Assembly (NCBI GenBank): GCA_021776785.1
Contig: JAJFFF010000044.1
Coordinates: forward strand, 86,578-150,577
DNA length: 64,000 bases
From: Planctomycetota bacterium
Lineage (GTDB): Bacteria > Planctomycetota > PLA2
Direction: 5' to 3'
Shown: positions 27,965 to 36,394 of the stretch, piece after piece
How the letters are laid out: every line of letters starts with the position of its first letter
Position numbering within the stretch: the first letter of the stretch is position 1
The notes under the pieces: model-generated
Seen by the model: only the letters and a program-made list of their open reading frames with translations
Databases searched by the model: none
What the model was told of the DNA's origin: nothing
Made by a program: the position numbers and the translations under genes

Positions 27965-29331
27965 AAGACGAACTGATTCGCATTTTTGGCGCCGTCGAAC
28001 AAGACGTCGGCCAACACGCCCGCGACCGCACCGAGAACGCGGAGCGCATGCCGAGTTTCGTCGTCACGGCCGACCGTACGGACCAGGTACCGGAACTGTT
28101 GCGTTTGGCCCACGAGCGCCGCGTCCCCGTGACGCCGAAAGTCACCGGGCAAAACATCGGTGGCTTGGCGATTCCCGCCGAGGGCGGCATTGTGCTGTGT
28201 CTTCATCGCCTCAAAGCGCTCGAGATCGATGAGGCGCACGGCGTCGCGTGGATTGAACCGGGTGTGAGCTGGCAAGAGCTCAAGGACGCCGCGCATCGCA
28301 AGGGATGGACACTCGGCTTTCCGCTCGCGCCGCCGGACGCCAGCGTTTTGGCGTGCGCGTTGATGGACGGGCTCAACACGATGTCGCTCTCGCACGGCAG
28401 CTTTGGCGACTGGATCCTCTCGCTCGAAGCGTATCTCGCGGACGGCACCAAAGTCGTCACCGGCTCCGCCGCGATGAGCGGGCGACCGCTTTCGCGCGGG
28501 CCGCTGCCCGACCTCACCGGACTGTTTGTGAACTGGATGGGAACAACCGGTGTCGTGACGCGCGTCGGCTTTGCGCTCTGGCCGCTGCGCGCACACCGCC
28601 GACGCGACATGATTCCGTGTCGCTCGCTCGAGGAGGGCTTTGCGCTGATGCGCACAGGCGCACGCACGGGTTTGTACGACGACCTGGCCGGGTTGAGCTG
28701 GCCCGCGGCCAAGTGGGCGTTGGGTCTGGACGAACTGGGCCCGCGCGATCCGCACGAACCGGAACTCTATTTGATTGCGGACTACGCGGCGGACACACGC
28801 GAAGAACTGGACCTGAAGACGCGTCGTCTCACGGAGCTTTCGCCGGTCCCGCCGTTGCCTGTCAGCGACCTCACCCAACTGGCCCCCGACCTCGCGCCGT
28901 TTGCCGAACTTCCCGCCCGTCTCGATTTCTTGCTCGACCATCCCGGCGGCGGGCTCACCTGGATCGGCACGTACGGGCCGATGGACAAGCTTGAAGAGGG
29001 CGGGCGCGCCGGGAGCAAGATGCTGGAAGCGGAAGGCTACCCGCCGCTCATGGTGACGCGTCCGATGAAGGGTGGCCACATGGGCGTGCTGCGCTTTATC
29101 GAACGGTTTGACCGCAACAGCGAAGCCGAAACGAGCAAAGTGCGCGCGCTCAACGTCGCCGTCGGCGCCATGTTGATGGACTTGGGCTATGTCCCTTACA
29201 AGTGTCCGGCCGTGTTGTACGAAGATCTCTATCGTCGCCTCGACCCGGGCTTCTTGACGCTGATGCAGCGCGTGCGTGACGCCGTGGATCCCCACGGCAT
29301 CCTCAACCCGGATCGTTGGCGCCGGCCGTAG
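27961..29331 (+). CDS. FAD-linked oxidase (GlcD/PCMH-type FAD-binding)
   Basis: 456 residues from a GTG. The FAD-binding domain is clear: PSFVVTADRTDQVPELLRLAHERRVPVTPKVTGQNIGG is the usual start, then GGIVLCLHRLKALEIDEA, and GSFGDWILSLEAYLADGTKV with TGLFVNWMGTTGVVTRVG closing the nucleotide site. The C-terminal domain ends VDPHGILNPDRWR, as in glycolate, lactate and related alpha-hydroxyacid oxidases or dehydrogenases. The substrate is unknown. The upstream small gene overlaps it by 4 bp. Confidence 0.88.
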   Translation: MKDELIRIFGAVEQDVGQHARDRTENAERMPSFVVTADRTDQVPELLRLAHERRVPVTPKVTGQNIGGLAIPAEGGIVLCLHRLKALEIDEAHGVAWIEPGVSWQELKDAAHRKGWTLGFPLAPPDASVLACALMDGLNTMSLSHGSFGDWILSLEAYLADGTKVVTGSAAMSGRPLSRGPLPDLTGLFVNWMGTTGVVTRVGFALWPLRAHRRRDMIPCRSLEEGFALMRTGARTGLYDDLAGLSWPAAKWALGLDELGPRDPHEPELYLIADYAADTREELDLKTRRLTELSPVPPLPVSDLTQLAPDLAPFAELPARLDFLLDHPGGGLTWIGTYGPMDKLEEGGRAGSKMLEAEGYPPLMVTRPMKGGHMGVLRFIERFDRNSEAETSKVRALNVAVGAMLMDLGYVPYKCPAVLYEDLYRRLDPGFLTLMQRVRDAVDPHGILNPDRWRRP

Positions 29332-29496
29332 TCACGCATGGGCGCCGTTTAGCGCCGCATGGCACTCGTTCCGCGCCGACGCATGGCCGCATCGACGCAA
29401 AAATGTCGCATCCGTACGAGTCTCGCGTGCGCGCAACCTCTATCATGGCTGCAAGAATCAGGGTACGAATTCGGCTCAGCAAGAGGAGGAGACGCG

Positions 29497-30267
29497 ATGA
29501 GTAACGATCTCGGTCGTTTCGTTTGGTACGACTTAAACACCAAAGACCCCGTGCAAGCGCAGGGGTTTTACAAGGAGCTGTTGGGCTGGCACGTGAAGCC
29601 CATCGAGATGGGTCCCGAGATCGGCACCTATCACATGATCCACGTCGGCGAAAACGGCGTGGGTGGTTTCGCTCCGATGCCGCCCGATACCCCGGCGCCG
29701 CCGCATTGGATGGCGTATGTCAGCGTCGATGATGTGGACGCGGCGTGCGAGCGCGCTCTAGCGGCGGGCGGCAAAGTCGCCATGCCGGCCATGGACATCC
29801 CCAACGTCGGACGGTTCGCGGTGGTCATGGATCCCACGGGCGGCGTCATCGCGCCGTTTAAGACTGCGCAGGATGGGTACCTGCCTGAGCCGGAGCCGCC
29901 GCAGCCCGCCGGCAACTTCGTGTGGAACGAGTTGCTGACGACCGACGTCGAAGCGTGCAAGTCGTTTTACGGCGAAGTATTCGGTTGGGGCCACAAAGAG
30001 CAAGACATGGGCGAGATGACCTATCACATCTTCACGCGCGGCGACAAAGACACGTGCGGCATGATGATGATGCCCCCCGACGCACAGGCGCCGCCGCATT
30101 GGATTCCTTACATTGCGGTGGATGACGTGGATGCATCCACGGCGAAGGCAGTTGAGATGGGCGGCAAGAATTGGAACACCATGGAGATGCCGGGTGTCGG
30201 CAAGTTCAGCGTCAACGCGGACCCGCAGATGGCGACGTTTGCGCTCTACAAAGCCCCGGCGCCGTAG
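29497..30267 (+). CDS. Double-domain VOC (glyoxalase-fold) protein
   Basis: 256 residues from the ATG at 29497, chosen for the strong AGGAGGA site seven bases upstream; longer in-frame starts were rejected. Two glyoxalase-like domains of about 120 residues each open with FVWYDLNTKDPVQAQGFYKELLGW and FVWNELLTTDVEACKSFYGEVFGW. This is the CFP30-like subfamily of VOC proteins that recurs in many genomes as a conserved protein of unknown substrate. The 165 bp upstream gap holds its promoter region; no clear -35/-10 pair was assigned. Confidence 0.92.
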   Translation: MSNDLGRFVWYDLNTKDPVQAQGFYKELLGWHVKPIEMGPEIGTYHMIHVGENGVGGFAPMPPDTPAPPHWMAYVSVDDVDAACERALAAGGKVAMPAMDIPNVGRFAVVMDPTGGVIAPFKTAQDGYLPEPEPPQPAGNFVWNELLTTDVEACKSFYGEVFGWGHKEQDMGEMTYHIFTRGDKDTCGMMMMPPDAQAPPHWIPYIAVDDVDASTAKAVEMGGKNWNTMEMPGVGKFSVNADPQMATFALYKAPAP

Positions 30268-30275
30268 CGCGCGGT

Positions 30276-30785
30276 CTAACTTTCGATCGACTCGGGCCCG
30301 CCACGTGCGGGCCCGTTTTCGTTGTGGATGGCGACCAACGCCGCGACATCTAAGTAGCTGTTGTAGTGCCACCAGTGACGCACCATCTGCGCGAGCGGAA
30401 CGGGCGGACACCACCACCACACCGGCGGCAACCACAACGCCACGCGGTCGATATGCACTTGCACTTTGTCGTCGGGCCAACCGGCGAAGTGTTTGATATG
30501 CACCGAGAGTCCAAACGTTCGCTCCGCCGCGTCCCAAGCGCCGTCCGCCCCACCGCCGCCGAACGCGAAGGGGAGAGCACGGAGCGCGGTTTTCAACGCT
30601 GCTACGTCGGTGACGATGGCGTGCATCTTTCCGATTTCGCTGCCGGCTTCGTGTTTCACGAAACGCCACAGGTCGTGTTGCGCCAAACGGGTTGCGCAGA
30701 GGCGAATCGTTAACGCAAGCTCTGGAGGCTGCCGCGCAAACCAGCTCTCGGTGTAGCCGCGCTCGTCCCAAACTTCGTTGAGCAT
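30276..30785 (-). CDS. Hypothetical protein
   Basis: 169 residues with no signal peptide and no recognised family. A notable Trp-rich segment, VALWLPPVWWWCPPVPLAQM followed by RHWWHYNSYLD, lies near residues 115-145. It converges on the VOC gene and is six bases upstream of the dehydrogenase gene stop, in the same direction, so it precedes the dehydrogenase on a likely shared minus-strand transcript only if that gene has no separate terminator. Function unknown. Confidence 0.6.
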   Translation of the reverse strand: MLNEVWDERGYTESWFARQPPELALTIRLCATRLAQHDLWRFVKHEAGSEIGKMHAIVTDVAALKTALRALPFAFGGGGADGAWDAAERTFGLSVHIKHFAGWPDDKVQVHIDRVALWLPPVWWWCPPVPLAQMVRHWWHYNSYLDVAALVAIHNENGPARGGPESIES

Positions 30786-30791
30786 GGCCGG

Positions 30792-31940
30792 CTACAGTTT
30801 CGTGCGACGGATCTTGAGTCCGCGGCGGCGGAGCGCACGCACGTGATCCGCGCCGAACCCGCAGCGTTCCGGCGTGCGGGCTCCCGGCTTGAGTTTGCCG
30901 CGCGCGAGATCGTGCGCGATCACCGCGGCCGGGTAACCCGTGCCCTGCTCCATCGCGCGAAACCCCGTTTCGTCGTCGTATTCGATGTAGAGCGAGTAAC
31001 GCACGCCGCGGCCGCGCGCGTTGCGGCACTCGACGCGGAGCACGACGAGGTCGCGCACGTCGTCGTCTTGCCAACGCGGACCCGCGGCCGCGTGAAACAC
31101 GTCGCGCGGGACTACGCTCTTTCCGTTGACCGCGAGCGGCGTCAGGCTCAATAGGCCGAGATCGATCACGGCCCGCATGCGCTCGAAGTGGCCCGCGTAG
31201 CGCACGGTCTTGTATTCGTAGGTGCGCAGCTTCCCGCGCATCGTTTGCGGCGCCGTGCTGGTTCCGCCGGACGTGAAAAACGCCTCGAGTTTGCCGAGTC
31301 GCGCCGGGCCCGCGAACGGTTCGCATTCGGTGAACGCTTCCATTCGGCGCACTTTGCCGTCGCGCAAGATGACCGCTTCGCCTCGGTACTCGTTCGTGAG
31401 TCCGGCGATGGAGAAAACCAACGCGTAGCCGAGCGGTCGTCCGTCGGGGTCGAGCGGCAGGCCGCCGCAACGAACATGGATGTCGCGCGCGCCTGGTGTT
31501 TCATCAAACGCGATTGACGCGAGGACGTTCGACAGGCCGGGCGCGAGTCCGCAGTCCGGCACGATGGTGATGCCCGCGCGGCGTGCGGCGCGATCTAGGC
31601 GCAAGGCTTCCTCGACCAATTCGGTGTTCCCACCGAGATCGCAAAACGAGACCTTGGCTCTTACCGCCGCCTTTGCCAGCCCCACGTTGAAGCGATACGG
31701 CATGGCGCTGGCAACGCAATCGTATCCACGCATGAAACGCGCGGCGTCGGCTCCGGCTAGGCGGCGCGGCCAACCAACCACGTCCACATCCGGAAGCAGC
31801 GCACGCAGTCGCGAAACCCCGCGACGCAAGCAAGCCGCATCGGCATCCAGAAGGCCGATGCGTTGCGCCTCACCGTGCACCCCAAGGTCATAGGCCAAAG
31901 CCAGCCCCTGACGCCCCGAACCCAAAACCAGATAACGCAC
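30792..31940 (-). CDS. Saccharopine dehydrogenase family oxidoreductase
   Basis: 382 residues from a GTG at 31940. A longer frame reaches 32066 but its first 42 residues are encoded in repeat element B and the adjacent spacer, so it was rejected. Starting at VRYLVLGSGRQGLALAYDL the Rossmann motif GSGRQG is at residues 7-12, as expected for an N-terminal NAD(P) site. Further family features are FCDLGGNTELVEEAL, IVPDCGLAPGLSNVL and EAFTECEPFAGPARLGKLEAFFTSGGTST. Similar proteins include L-lysine 6-dehydrogenase and related amino-acid dehydrogenases. The substrate is not determined. Confidence 0.87.
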   Translation of the reverse strand: MRYLVLGSGRQGLALAYDLGVHGEAQRIGLLDADAACLRRGVSRLRALLPDVDVVGWPRRLAGADAARFMRGYDCVASAMPYRFNVGLAKAAVRAKVSFCDLGGNTELVEEALRLDRAARRAGITIVPDCGLAPGLSNVLASIAFDETPGARDIHVRCGGLPLDPDGRPLGYALVFSIAGLTNEYRGEAVILRDGKVRRMEAFTECEPFAGPARLGKLEAFFTSGGTSTAPQTMRGKLRTYEYKTVRYAGHFERMRAVIDLGLLSLTPLAVNGKSVVPRDVFHAAAGPRWQDDDVRDLVVLRVECRNARGRGVRYSLYIEYDDETGFRAMEQGTGYPAAVIAHDLARGKLKPGARTPERCGFGADHVRALRRRGLKIRRTKL

Positions 31941-31990
31941 AACCCAACTTGTACCGAAAGCCCCCAATACAGAACCCCAACCCAAACCCC

Positions 31991-32262
31991 CAATGCGGTA
32001 CCGGGTTCGATTTTTTCCGCCATAACCTCTTTTTGAGCATGCGGTTATGACGCTAGAGTGCGGCATTTGTGCCGCACTCTGGCGTCATAACCGGCGCCCG
32101 TAGACGGCCCCGAATCGCCCGTTCGCGCGACTGCGACCCAAGCGACGGGCTCTTGAGGCGGTTTCGGGGCCGAAAATGCGGCACAAATGCCGCACCTCGC
32201 GCTCGTAACTACCTACAGCAAAATGAGTTACAGCAGAAAAAATCCAACCCGGTACCGCATTG
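31991..32262. repeat. Palindromic repeat element B (GGTACC class)
   Basis: 272 bp with near-perfect terminal inverted repeats: CAATGCGGTACCGGGTTCGA followed by six T on the left (31991-32016), and six A followed by TCCAACCCGGTACCGCATTG on the right (32237-32262). Inside are a 50-nt near-perfect hairpin (32043-32092) and a second smaller hairpin TGCGGCA-CAAA-TGCCGCA (32177-32194). No gene. Same family as element A. It lies between the start of the dehydrogenase gene and the stop of the PDZ protein gene. Confidence 0.85.
32043..32092. repeat. 50-nt near-perfect hairpin within element B
   Basis: Arms GGTTATGACGC-T-AGAGTGCGGCA and TGCCGCACTCT-G-GCGTCATAACC pair over 23 positions with a single mismatch around a TTTG loop. 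Far more stable than needed for termination, and its inner part recurs in element A. Confidence 0.9.
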
Positions 32263-32303
32263 GGTGGTGGGTTGGGTGGTGGGTTGGTGGGTTTGGTTTT
32301 CTT

Positions 32304-33782
32304 TTATCTCGTTTTGCTTCTGGTTTTCGTTATCTCGATCGTGATTTCGAGGCGCTTTCCGTCCCGCAAGAATTGAAGCTTCACGCGATCCCTCGATGCC
32401 GCGACGGCCGCGTAGAGTTCGTCGACGTCCGCGATCGGCGAGTTGTGACCGAAGTAAATGACGTCCCCGCGTCGCAGTCCCGCGCGGTACGCGGGCGACT
32501 TCTTTGCGATCCCCTGCACGGCAACGCCGGTGACGTCCGGATCCAAGTGCAAAAACTTCCTCAACTCGGCGCCGATCTCTTGGACGGAGAATCCAAGCGT
32601 CTCGGGTTTCGTCATGTTGAGTTGCGCGGTTGCCGCATCACCCAAAGTCACTTCCACGTTGGTCTTCTCTTTTCCGCGCAAGACGGTGAGCTTCATCTTG
32701 GCGCCCGGACGTAGGAGCAACACCGCGCGCGACAGCGTGGACGAACGCCGCACTCCAGCGCCGTTGATCGCGACCACCCACTCGCCCGACTTCAAGCCGG
32801 CGGTGGCCGCGGGCGAATTCTCCAGAACCGACGAGACGCGAACGCCGCGTTGGTCGCCGCTATCCCCCAGCACAACTCCAAGATATCCAAAACGGACGCG
32901 ACCGTGTTTGTTCAGGTCGTCTAGGACCCGCGCGAGCACCGGCCCGGGCACGCCCGACCGCGCGACCAAACCGGAGCGAGGACCGGCAACCCACCGACCA
33001 CCTCGCAAAGTCGGGCCCGCTGTGGCGACGTTGGTCGTGTAGGCAAACAGGTCGCGCGCCTGTGGTGCGTGGCATCCTTCGCATGTGCGGTTCCACGGCG
33101 TCGAGCCGTCACCCCGCAACGCTGCCAACGACCCCGATGCCCCCAGCACAACGCTACTGGTCGTGGGCTTACCTAGCGTAAGCACGCCTAAGTGTTCGTC
33201 GGCAACATGAACGGTACGCAAGTCGACAATGCCACTCGCGCCAGTGCCCACCACTAACGACCCACGCTGCAACGCACCCCAGTCCTTGACCACAGGGAGC
33301 CCTTTCCACTTGCCGCGTTCGGCCTCGGGCAAGTCGTAGACGGCAACGCCCAACTCCTCATCGCCGAAGGCACGTGTGATCTCGACCTTGCGCCCGTCCG
33401 GCAAAACCGCGCTCATCTTGGCGCGATCGCCCACCGACGCGTACGACACGGCAATCCGCGGAGGAGTGCCTACGAGAGCACCGTGCGCTTGCCGGCCGAA
33501 CCAATGGCCGGTCGTCGGCTTTCCGGTCGCGACGTTCAGCGTGTACCCCGATTGATAGACCCCGGGATAGGTCCCGTTTTGCAACGTACGGCCCGCGCGG
33601 GGGGCGAAGTGGAACGCAACGGCGCCCGGATTTCCCTCCAAGCGAACGACCGCGCCGGCCGCCTTCTGCGAGAGTGCGATCGTCTCGCGCTGGAGCTGCA
33701 TGAGAATCGAATCGTCCTGCGCGACGGCCAAACCGCCGGCCAAAACAAACGCGGGAATCAAAAAAGCTATGGCATGTCGCAT
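32304..33782 (-). CDS. Exported HtrA-like pseudo-protease with CxxCH haem motif and two PDZ domains
   Basis: 492 residues with signal peptide MRHAIAFLIPAFVLAGGLAVAQ. Residues about 25-225 look like a trypsin-type HtrA domain (AGAVVRLEG, GDEELGVAVYDLPEAE, GSLVVGTGASGIVDL, VVLGASGSLAALRG), but no catalytic His segment is seen and the usual GNSGG is GASGS, so protease activity is doubtful. A TCEGCH haem-attachment motif interrupts the end of this domain (about residue 232). PDZ domains follow at about 295-380 and 390-485 (GYLGVVLGD, GLKSGEWVVAINGAG; GLRRGDVIYFGHN). It is the last gene of an ECF sigma / anti-sigma operon, suggesting a periplasmic redox or haem-dependent sensor. Confidence 0.82.
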   Translation of the reverse strand: MRHAIAFLIPAFVLAGGLAVAQDDSILMQLQRETIALSQKAAGAVVRLEGNPGAVAFHFAPRAGRTLQNGTYPGVYQSGYTLNVATGKPTTGHWFGRQAHGALVGTPPRIAVSYASVGDRAKMSAVLPDGRKVEITRAFGDEELGVAVYDLPEAERGKWKGLPVVKDWGALQRGSLVVGTGASGIVDLRTVHVADEHLGVLTLGKPTTSSVVLGASGSLAALRGDGSTPWNRTCEGCHAPQARDLFAYTTNVATAGPTLRGGRWVAGPRSGLVARSGVPGPVLARVLDDLNKHGRVRFGYLGVVLGDSGDQRGVRVSSVLENSPAATAGLKSGEWVVAINGAGVRRSSTLSRAVLLLRPGAKMKLTVLRGKEKTNVEVTLGDAATAQLNMTKPETLGFSVQEIGAELRKFLHLDPDVTGVAVQGIAKKSPAYRAGLRRGDVIYFGHNSPIADVDELYAAVAASRDRVKLQFLRDGKRLEITIEITKTRSKTR

Positions 33783-33792
33783 GGTTTCACCC

Positions 33793-34239
33793 TCAGCGAA
33801 TACGACGCCGCATTACGAAGGCGTCTTGGTTAGAGTTTTCGAGATCTAGGTCCGTGCCCGGGGAGTCGATGTCCGGGGCGTCCGCGACCGTGGGCGTGTG
33901 CGACGAGCCCGGACCGGCGGGAGACTCCGAGGTGCTCGCCGAAGACCGGTTCGCCGCACCCACCATCCACATGGTGAGCACGCCCGCCATGAACACAGCG
34001 GCGTAGCGCGCGACCATCCAGCGCGGCCGTTGGTTGTGTCGCGCAACAATCTGCATCGCCAGATCCTCATGTGGCGGCGCGACCGCAAACGGGCGATACA
34101 ACCGAGCACGACGCTGTGCGACCTGAGCCACAAGCTCGGGATGCGCGGCCATCGCCGCTTCCGCCGCGACCCGGTCATCAGTGTCCAAAAGATCGTCTAA
34201 GTAATCGGCGATCAGAAGTTCGATACGCTCGTTGTTCAT
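33793..34239 (-). CDS. Anti-sigma factor (membrane-anchored)
   Basis: 148 residues. An N-terminal cytoplasmic helical domain (IELLIADYLDDLLDTDDRVAAEAAMAAHPEL) resembles anti-sigma domains, without the zinc-binding His/Cys motif. One membrane segment lies near 75-95 (YAAVFMAGVLTMWMVGAA), then a Ser/Pro/Asp-rich extracytoplasmic tail. The ATG overlaps the TGA of the sigma factor gene by 4 bp. Predicted to hold the sigma factor at the membrane, with the downstream PDZ protein as a possible periplasmic input. Confidence 0.8.
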   Translation of the reverse strand: MNNERIELLIADYLDDLLDTDDRVAAEAAMAAHPELVAQVAQRRARLYRPFAVAPPHEDLAMQIVARHNQRPRWMVARYAAVFMAGVLTMWMVGAANRSSASTSESPAGPGSSHTPTVADAPDIDSPGTDLDLENSNQDAFVMRRRIR

Positions 34240-34802
34240 TTTGTGTCCTCGTCAAGAAGATGACGGAGCCGGTGCGCGAGGATGTCGCGCGCGCGACGGA
34301 ATCGTTCTTTCGCAGTGCGTTCGGAGATGTCGAGAGCGGCGCCGACTTTGGCGTGCGTGAGATCTTGGTGCGCGCGAAGCAAGAAGACAGCGCGCAGGTC
34401 CAGCGGCAACTTCTCGACCTCTTGCCGAACGCGCCCGTCGAGGTCGCGCGCCTCAACCAAGTGCGCCGAATCCGCATCCGCCGGCTCGTGTTCGAGTCGC
34501 ACCGTCCGGCGCCGACGATAGCGATCGCGGGTCAGGTTTGTGGCCACGCGATACAGCCACGAACCGAGTGCGCCATTGCGCGCGGCTAACGATTCGCGGT
34601 GTTTTAGATATCGCACAAAAGTCTCCTGGCACAGCTCGTCCGCCGTGGACGGATCGCCCGTCAAACGAGTCAGATACGCGTGCACGGGACGGCCGTACGC
34701 GCCGTAAACCTCCTCGAACTCGCCTGCCACACCCTCTTCACGCGGCTCGCGCCCCAATCGGGCGGGGATTTTGTGCGCCGGCGGTGACCCGAGCGGATTC
34801 AT
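34236..34802 (-). CDS. ECF-type RNA polymerase sigma factor
   Basis: 188 residues. Region 2 spans about residues 27-100 (FEEVYGAYGRPVHAYLTRLTGDPSTADELCQETFVRYL and WLYRVATNLTRDRYR). Region 4 is about 125-182 (LPLDLRAVFLLRAHQDLTHAKVGAALDISERTAKERFRRA). It overlaps the phosphoesterase gene upstream and the anti-sigma gene downstream by 4 bp each, so all are co-translated. Target promoters are not known; an operon promoter with autoregulation would be expected upstream of 35828. Confidence 0.95.
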   Translation of the reverse strand: MNPLGSPPAHKIPARLGREPREEGVAGEFEEVYGAYGRPVHAYLTRLTGDPSTADELCQETFVRYLKHRESLAARNGALGSWLYRVATNLTRDRYRRRRTVRLEHEPADADSAHLVEARDLDGRVRQEVEKLPLDLRAVFLLRAHQDLTHAKVGAALDISERTAKERFRRARDILAHRLRHLLDEDTK

Positions 34803-35272
34803 CGCGGGGCCGGGGTGGGCAGAGCGACCAGCTCGAGCGAGCGATCCGGGTGCACCAAGGCGAACGTGACCGGCAACGAAAAGCGCCTCGGGCCCGCCGA
34901 CCCTGGATTGAAAAAGCGCACACCGCCAACGAGCTCGTCCGCGGGCCGATGCGTGTGACCATAGAAGACGTAGTCCACGCCGCTCGACGCGGGGTCGAGA
35001 TCGAGATCGGCTCGGATGTGGACGAGGTACGCAGCCTTGCCGAACAAATCGACGGCGCGCGTCAGCGGAAGATCCGCGACGGCGCCCCGCGTGTCGTTGT
35101 TGCCGCGCACGGCTTCGACCGGCGCAAAGTTACAGAGTTTTCGATAGGCCGCGTCGTTGCAGAAGTCGCCGCAGTGCAGGATGCGCTTCACGCCCGCGCG
35201 CGCCATGGCCTCGATCAGTTCACCGCGCACGAGGTTGTGCGTGTCGGCGATCAAAGCAACGGGGCTCTCCAT
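34799..35272 (-). CDS. YfcE/MJ0936-type metallophosphoesterase
   Basis: 157 residues, full length for the small calcineurin-like phosphodiesterases. All metal ligands are present: IADTHN, HCGDFC, RGNNDT and YGHTHRP, plus FFNPGSAGPRR at the C-terminus. The family hydrolyses model phosphodiesters; physiological substrates are mostly unknown. Its TGA overlaps the sigma-factor start, which ties it to the sigma operon although a regulatory link is not shown. Confidence 0.93.
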   Translation of the reverse strand: MESPVALIADTHNLVRGELIEAMARAGVKRILHCGDFCNDAAYRKLCNFAPVEAVRGNNDTRGAVADLPLTRAVDLFGKAAYLVHIRADLDLDPASSGVDYVFYGHTHRPADELVGGVRFFNPGSAGPRRFSLPVTFALVHPDRSLELVALPTPAPR

Positions 35273-35273
35273 C

Positions 35274-35828
35274 TCACAGCCAGAGTTGGAGCACGAGCGC
35301 CGTCCCGACCGGCATCGTCAAGTTGTCGAGCTTGGAACCGGAGAACGCTTCGAGCAACATGGCTGTGGCGCCCGCGGCGAGCGCGGGCGGCCAACCGAAC
35401 CAAACGCGCGCGCCGAGTGCGGCGGCCACAAAGCACGCGCCAGATCCCACCACGGAGATGCGCCCCCACCGCGGCGATCGAATACTGGAGCCGAGGATCG
35501 CTGCCATCGAGTCGCCCAGCGCCAGTGCGACAATCCCTGCCATCGCGGCCGGCGCGGCCGTTAGCCACACGGCGAGCGCACATCCCGCGAAGTACAACGT
35601 AGTTCCGTTGAACCCTCGCATGTCTTTCTCGTCGAGGATGGCAGAGAGCGAACGTTTAAAGAACGCTTGCAGCGCCGGGCTTCGATGCCGCGCGAAGTCA
35701 ACCGTCGCCGACACCGCCGTGATGCCGGTCAAGATCCACGCGACGAGTTCGCGCGAACACGACGTCAACGACCAGATCGCGACGATCACCAGGCCACTGG
35801 CGTGAAACAACTTGCGCGAGAGGTGCAT
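35274..35828 (-). CDS. Dolichol/polyprenol/diacylglycerol kinase-like membrane protein
   Basis: 184 residues from the ATG at 35828; an Arg-rich in-frame extension to 35942 was rejected. It opens with LSRKLFHASGLVIVAIW, the RKxxH motif of the SEC59/DGK1 family, and has the signature GIVALALGDSMAAILGS near residue 115 and a C-terminal AFSGSKLDNLTMP segment. Five to six membrane spans. Relatives phosphorylate dolichol, diacylglycerol, phytol or other polyprenols with CTP. One base separates it from the phosphoesterase gene. First gene of the five-gene sigma operon. Confidence 0.85.
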   Translation of the reverse strand: MHLSRKLFHASGLVIVAIWSLTSCSRELVAWILTGITAVSATVDFARHRSPALQAFFKRSLSAILDEKDMRGFNGTTLYFAGCALAVWLTAAPAAMAGIVALALGDSMAAILGSSIRSPRWGRISVVGSGACFVAAALGARVWFGWPPALAAGATAMLLEAFSGSKLDNLTMPVGTALVLQLWL

Positions 35829-36053
35829 CGAAGCGATGGACAAAGGTGAATCTCCCCGTCGCAGCCCACGCGCGAGAACGTGGCGGCTGCGCGAATGTCC
35901 GCTCACAATACGACGTGCGCGATATCTCCGTCGAGTTGTCACCTTTTCGCCCGATTGTTACGGGCCCGCATCGGTCCCGTCGCGCGCATCATTTCGCCAG
36001 TGCGGGCGCTCTCAACGCATTTTTCGCGCGATTTTTCAAGTCTTTTACGAACA

Positions 36054-36067
36054 GGCACGGCAGTTGC
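36054..36067 (+). promoter_or_regulatory. Sigma-54-type (-24/-12) promoter
   Basis: AGGCACGGCAGTTGCG at 36053-36068 matches the RpoN consensus GGCACG-N4-TTGC with GG and GC separated by exactly ten bases. Transcription would start near 36079, leaving about a 60-nt leader before the ATG at 36140. This otherwise gene-free stretch (35829-36139) shows no other clear element; an upstream enhancer site was not identified. Confidence 0.6.
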
Positions 36068-36139
36068 GACGTCTATATAGATGTAAGACGAATGTAGGCC
36101 CCTGCAACCGCCTGCCTGAAGTGTCCCAGAGTTAGTCCC

Positions 36140-36379
36140 ATGAAAAGCGAACCGAAAATGCACGCCATCACCTTCTGCGTGAGCTGCGAAGAGCCGATTC
36201 CGGCGAAGGCACTGACGTGTTTTCGCTGCGACGTAAAACAACCCCATGGGGAAGATGCCGTTCCGGTTGTGTTTTGCGAGAAGTGTGGAGAGGACTTTTT
36301 GGCGCGTGCCTTGTCCTGCCACCACTGCGGTCATATGAACCCGCGACATCCCCTCGTCTCCGGACGAGTGAGTGCGTGA
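36140..36379 (+). CDS. Small double zinc-ribbon protein
   Basis: 79 residues with two paired CxxC knuckles: CVSC with CFRC (first ribbon, near residues 13-30) and CEKC with CHHC (second ribbon, near 46-63), ending GHMNPRHPLVSGRVSA. Such short double zinc ribbons usually mediate protein or nucleic-acid contacts; the function is unknown. A second ATG at 36158 could serve as the start. It lies behind a sigma-54-type promoter. Its 3' end and downstream sequence are duplicated at 36470-36620. Confidence 0.78.
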   Translation: MKSEPKMHAITFCVSCEEPIPAKALTCFRCDVKQPHGEDAVPVVFCEKCGEDFLARALSCHHCGHMNPRHPLVSGRVSA

Positions 36380-36394
36380 CGCGCGGCTCTCTAG

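Noticed and set aside
27865..29295. 476-codon minus-strand frame opposite the FAD oxidase
   Set aside because: The plus-strand frame has complete FAD-binding motifs; the antisense translation has none.
29758..31470. 570-codon minus-strand frame across the VOC and dehydrogenase region
   Set aside because: Overlaps two recognisable genes in other frames and is Arg-rich with no motif.
31941..32066. 42-residue N-terminal extension of the saccharopine-dehydrogenase-family gene
   Set aside because: Encoded by repeat element B and adjacent spacer; the Rossmann motif is correctly placed when translation starts at the GTG at 31940.
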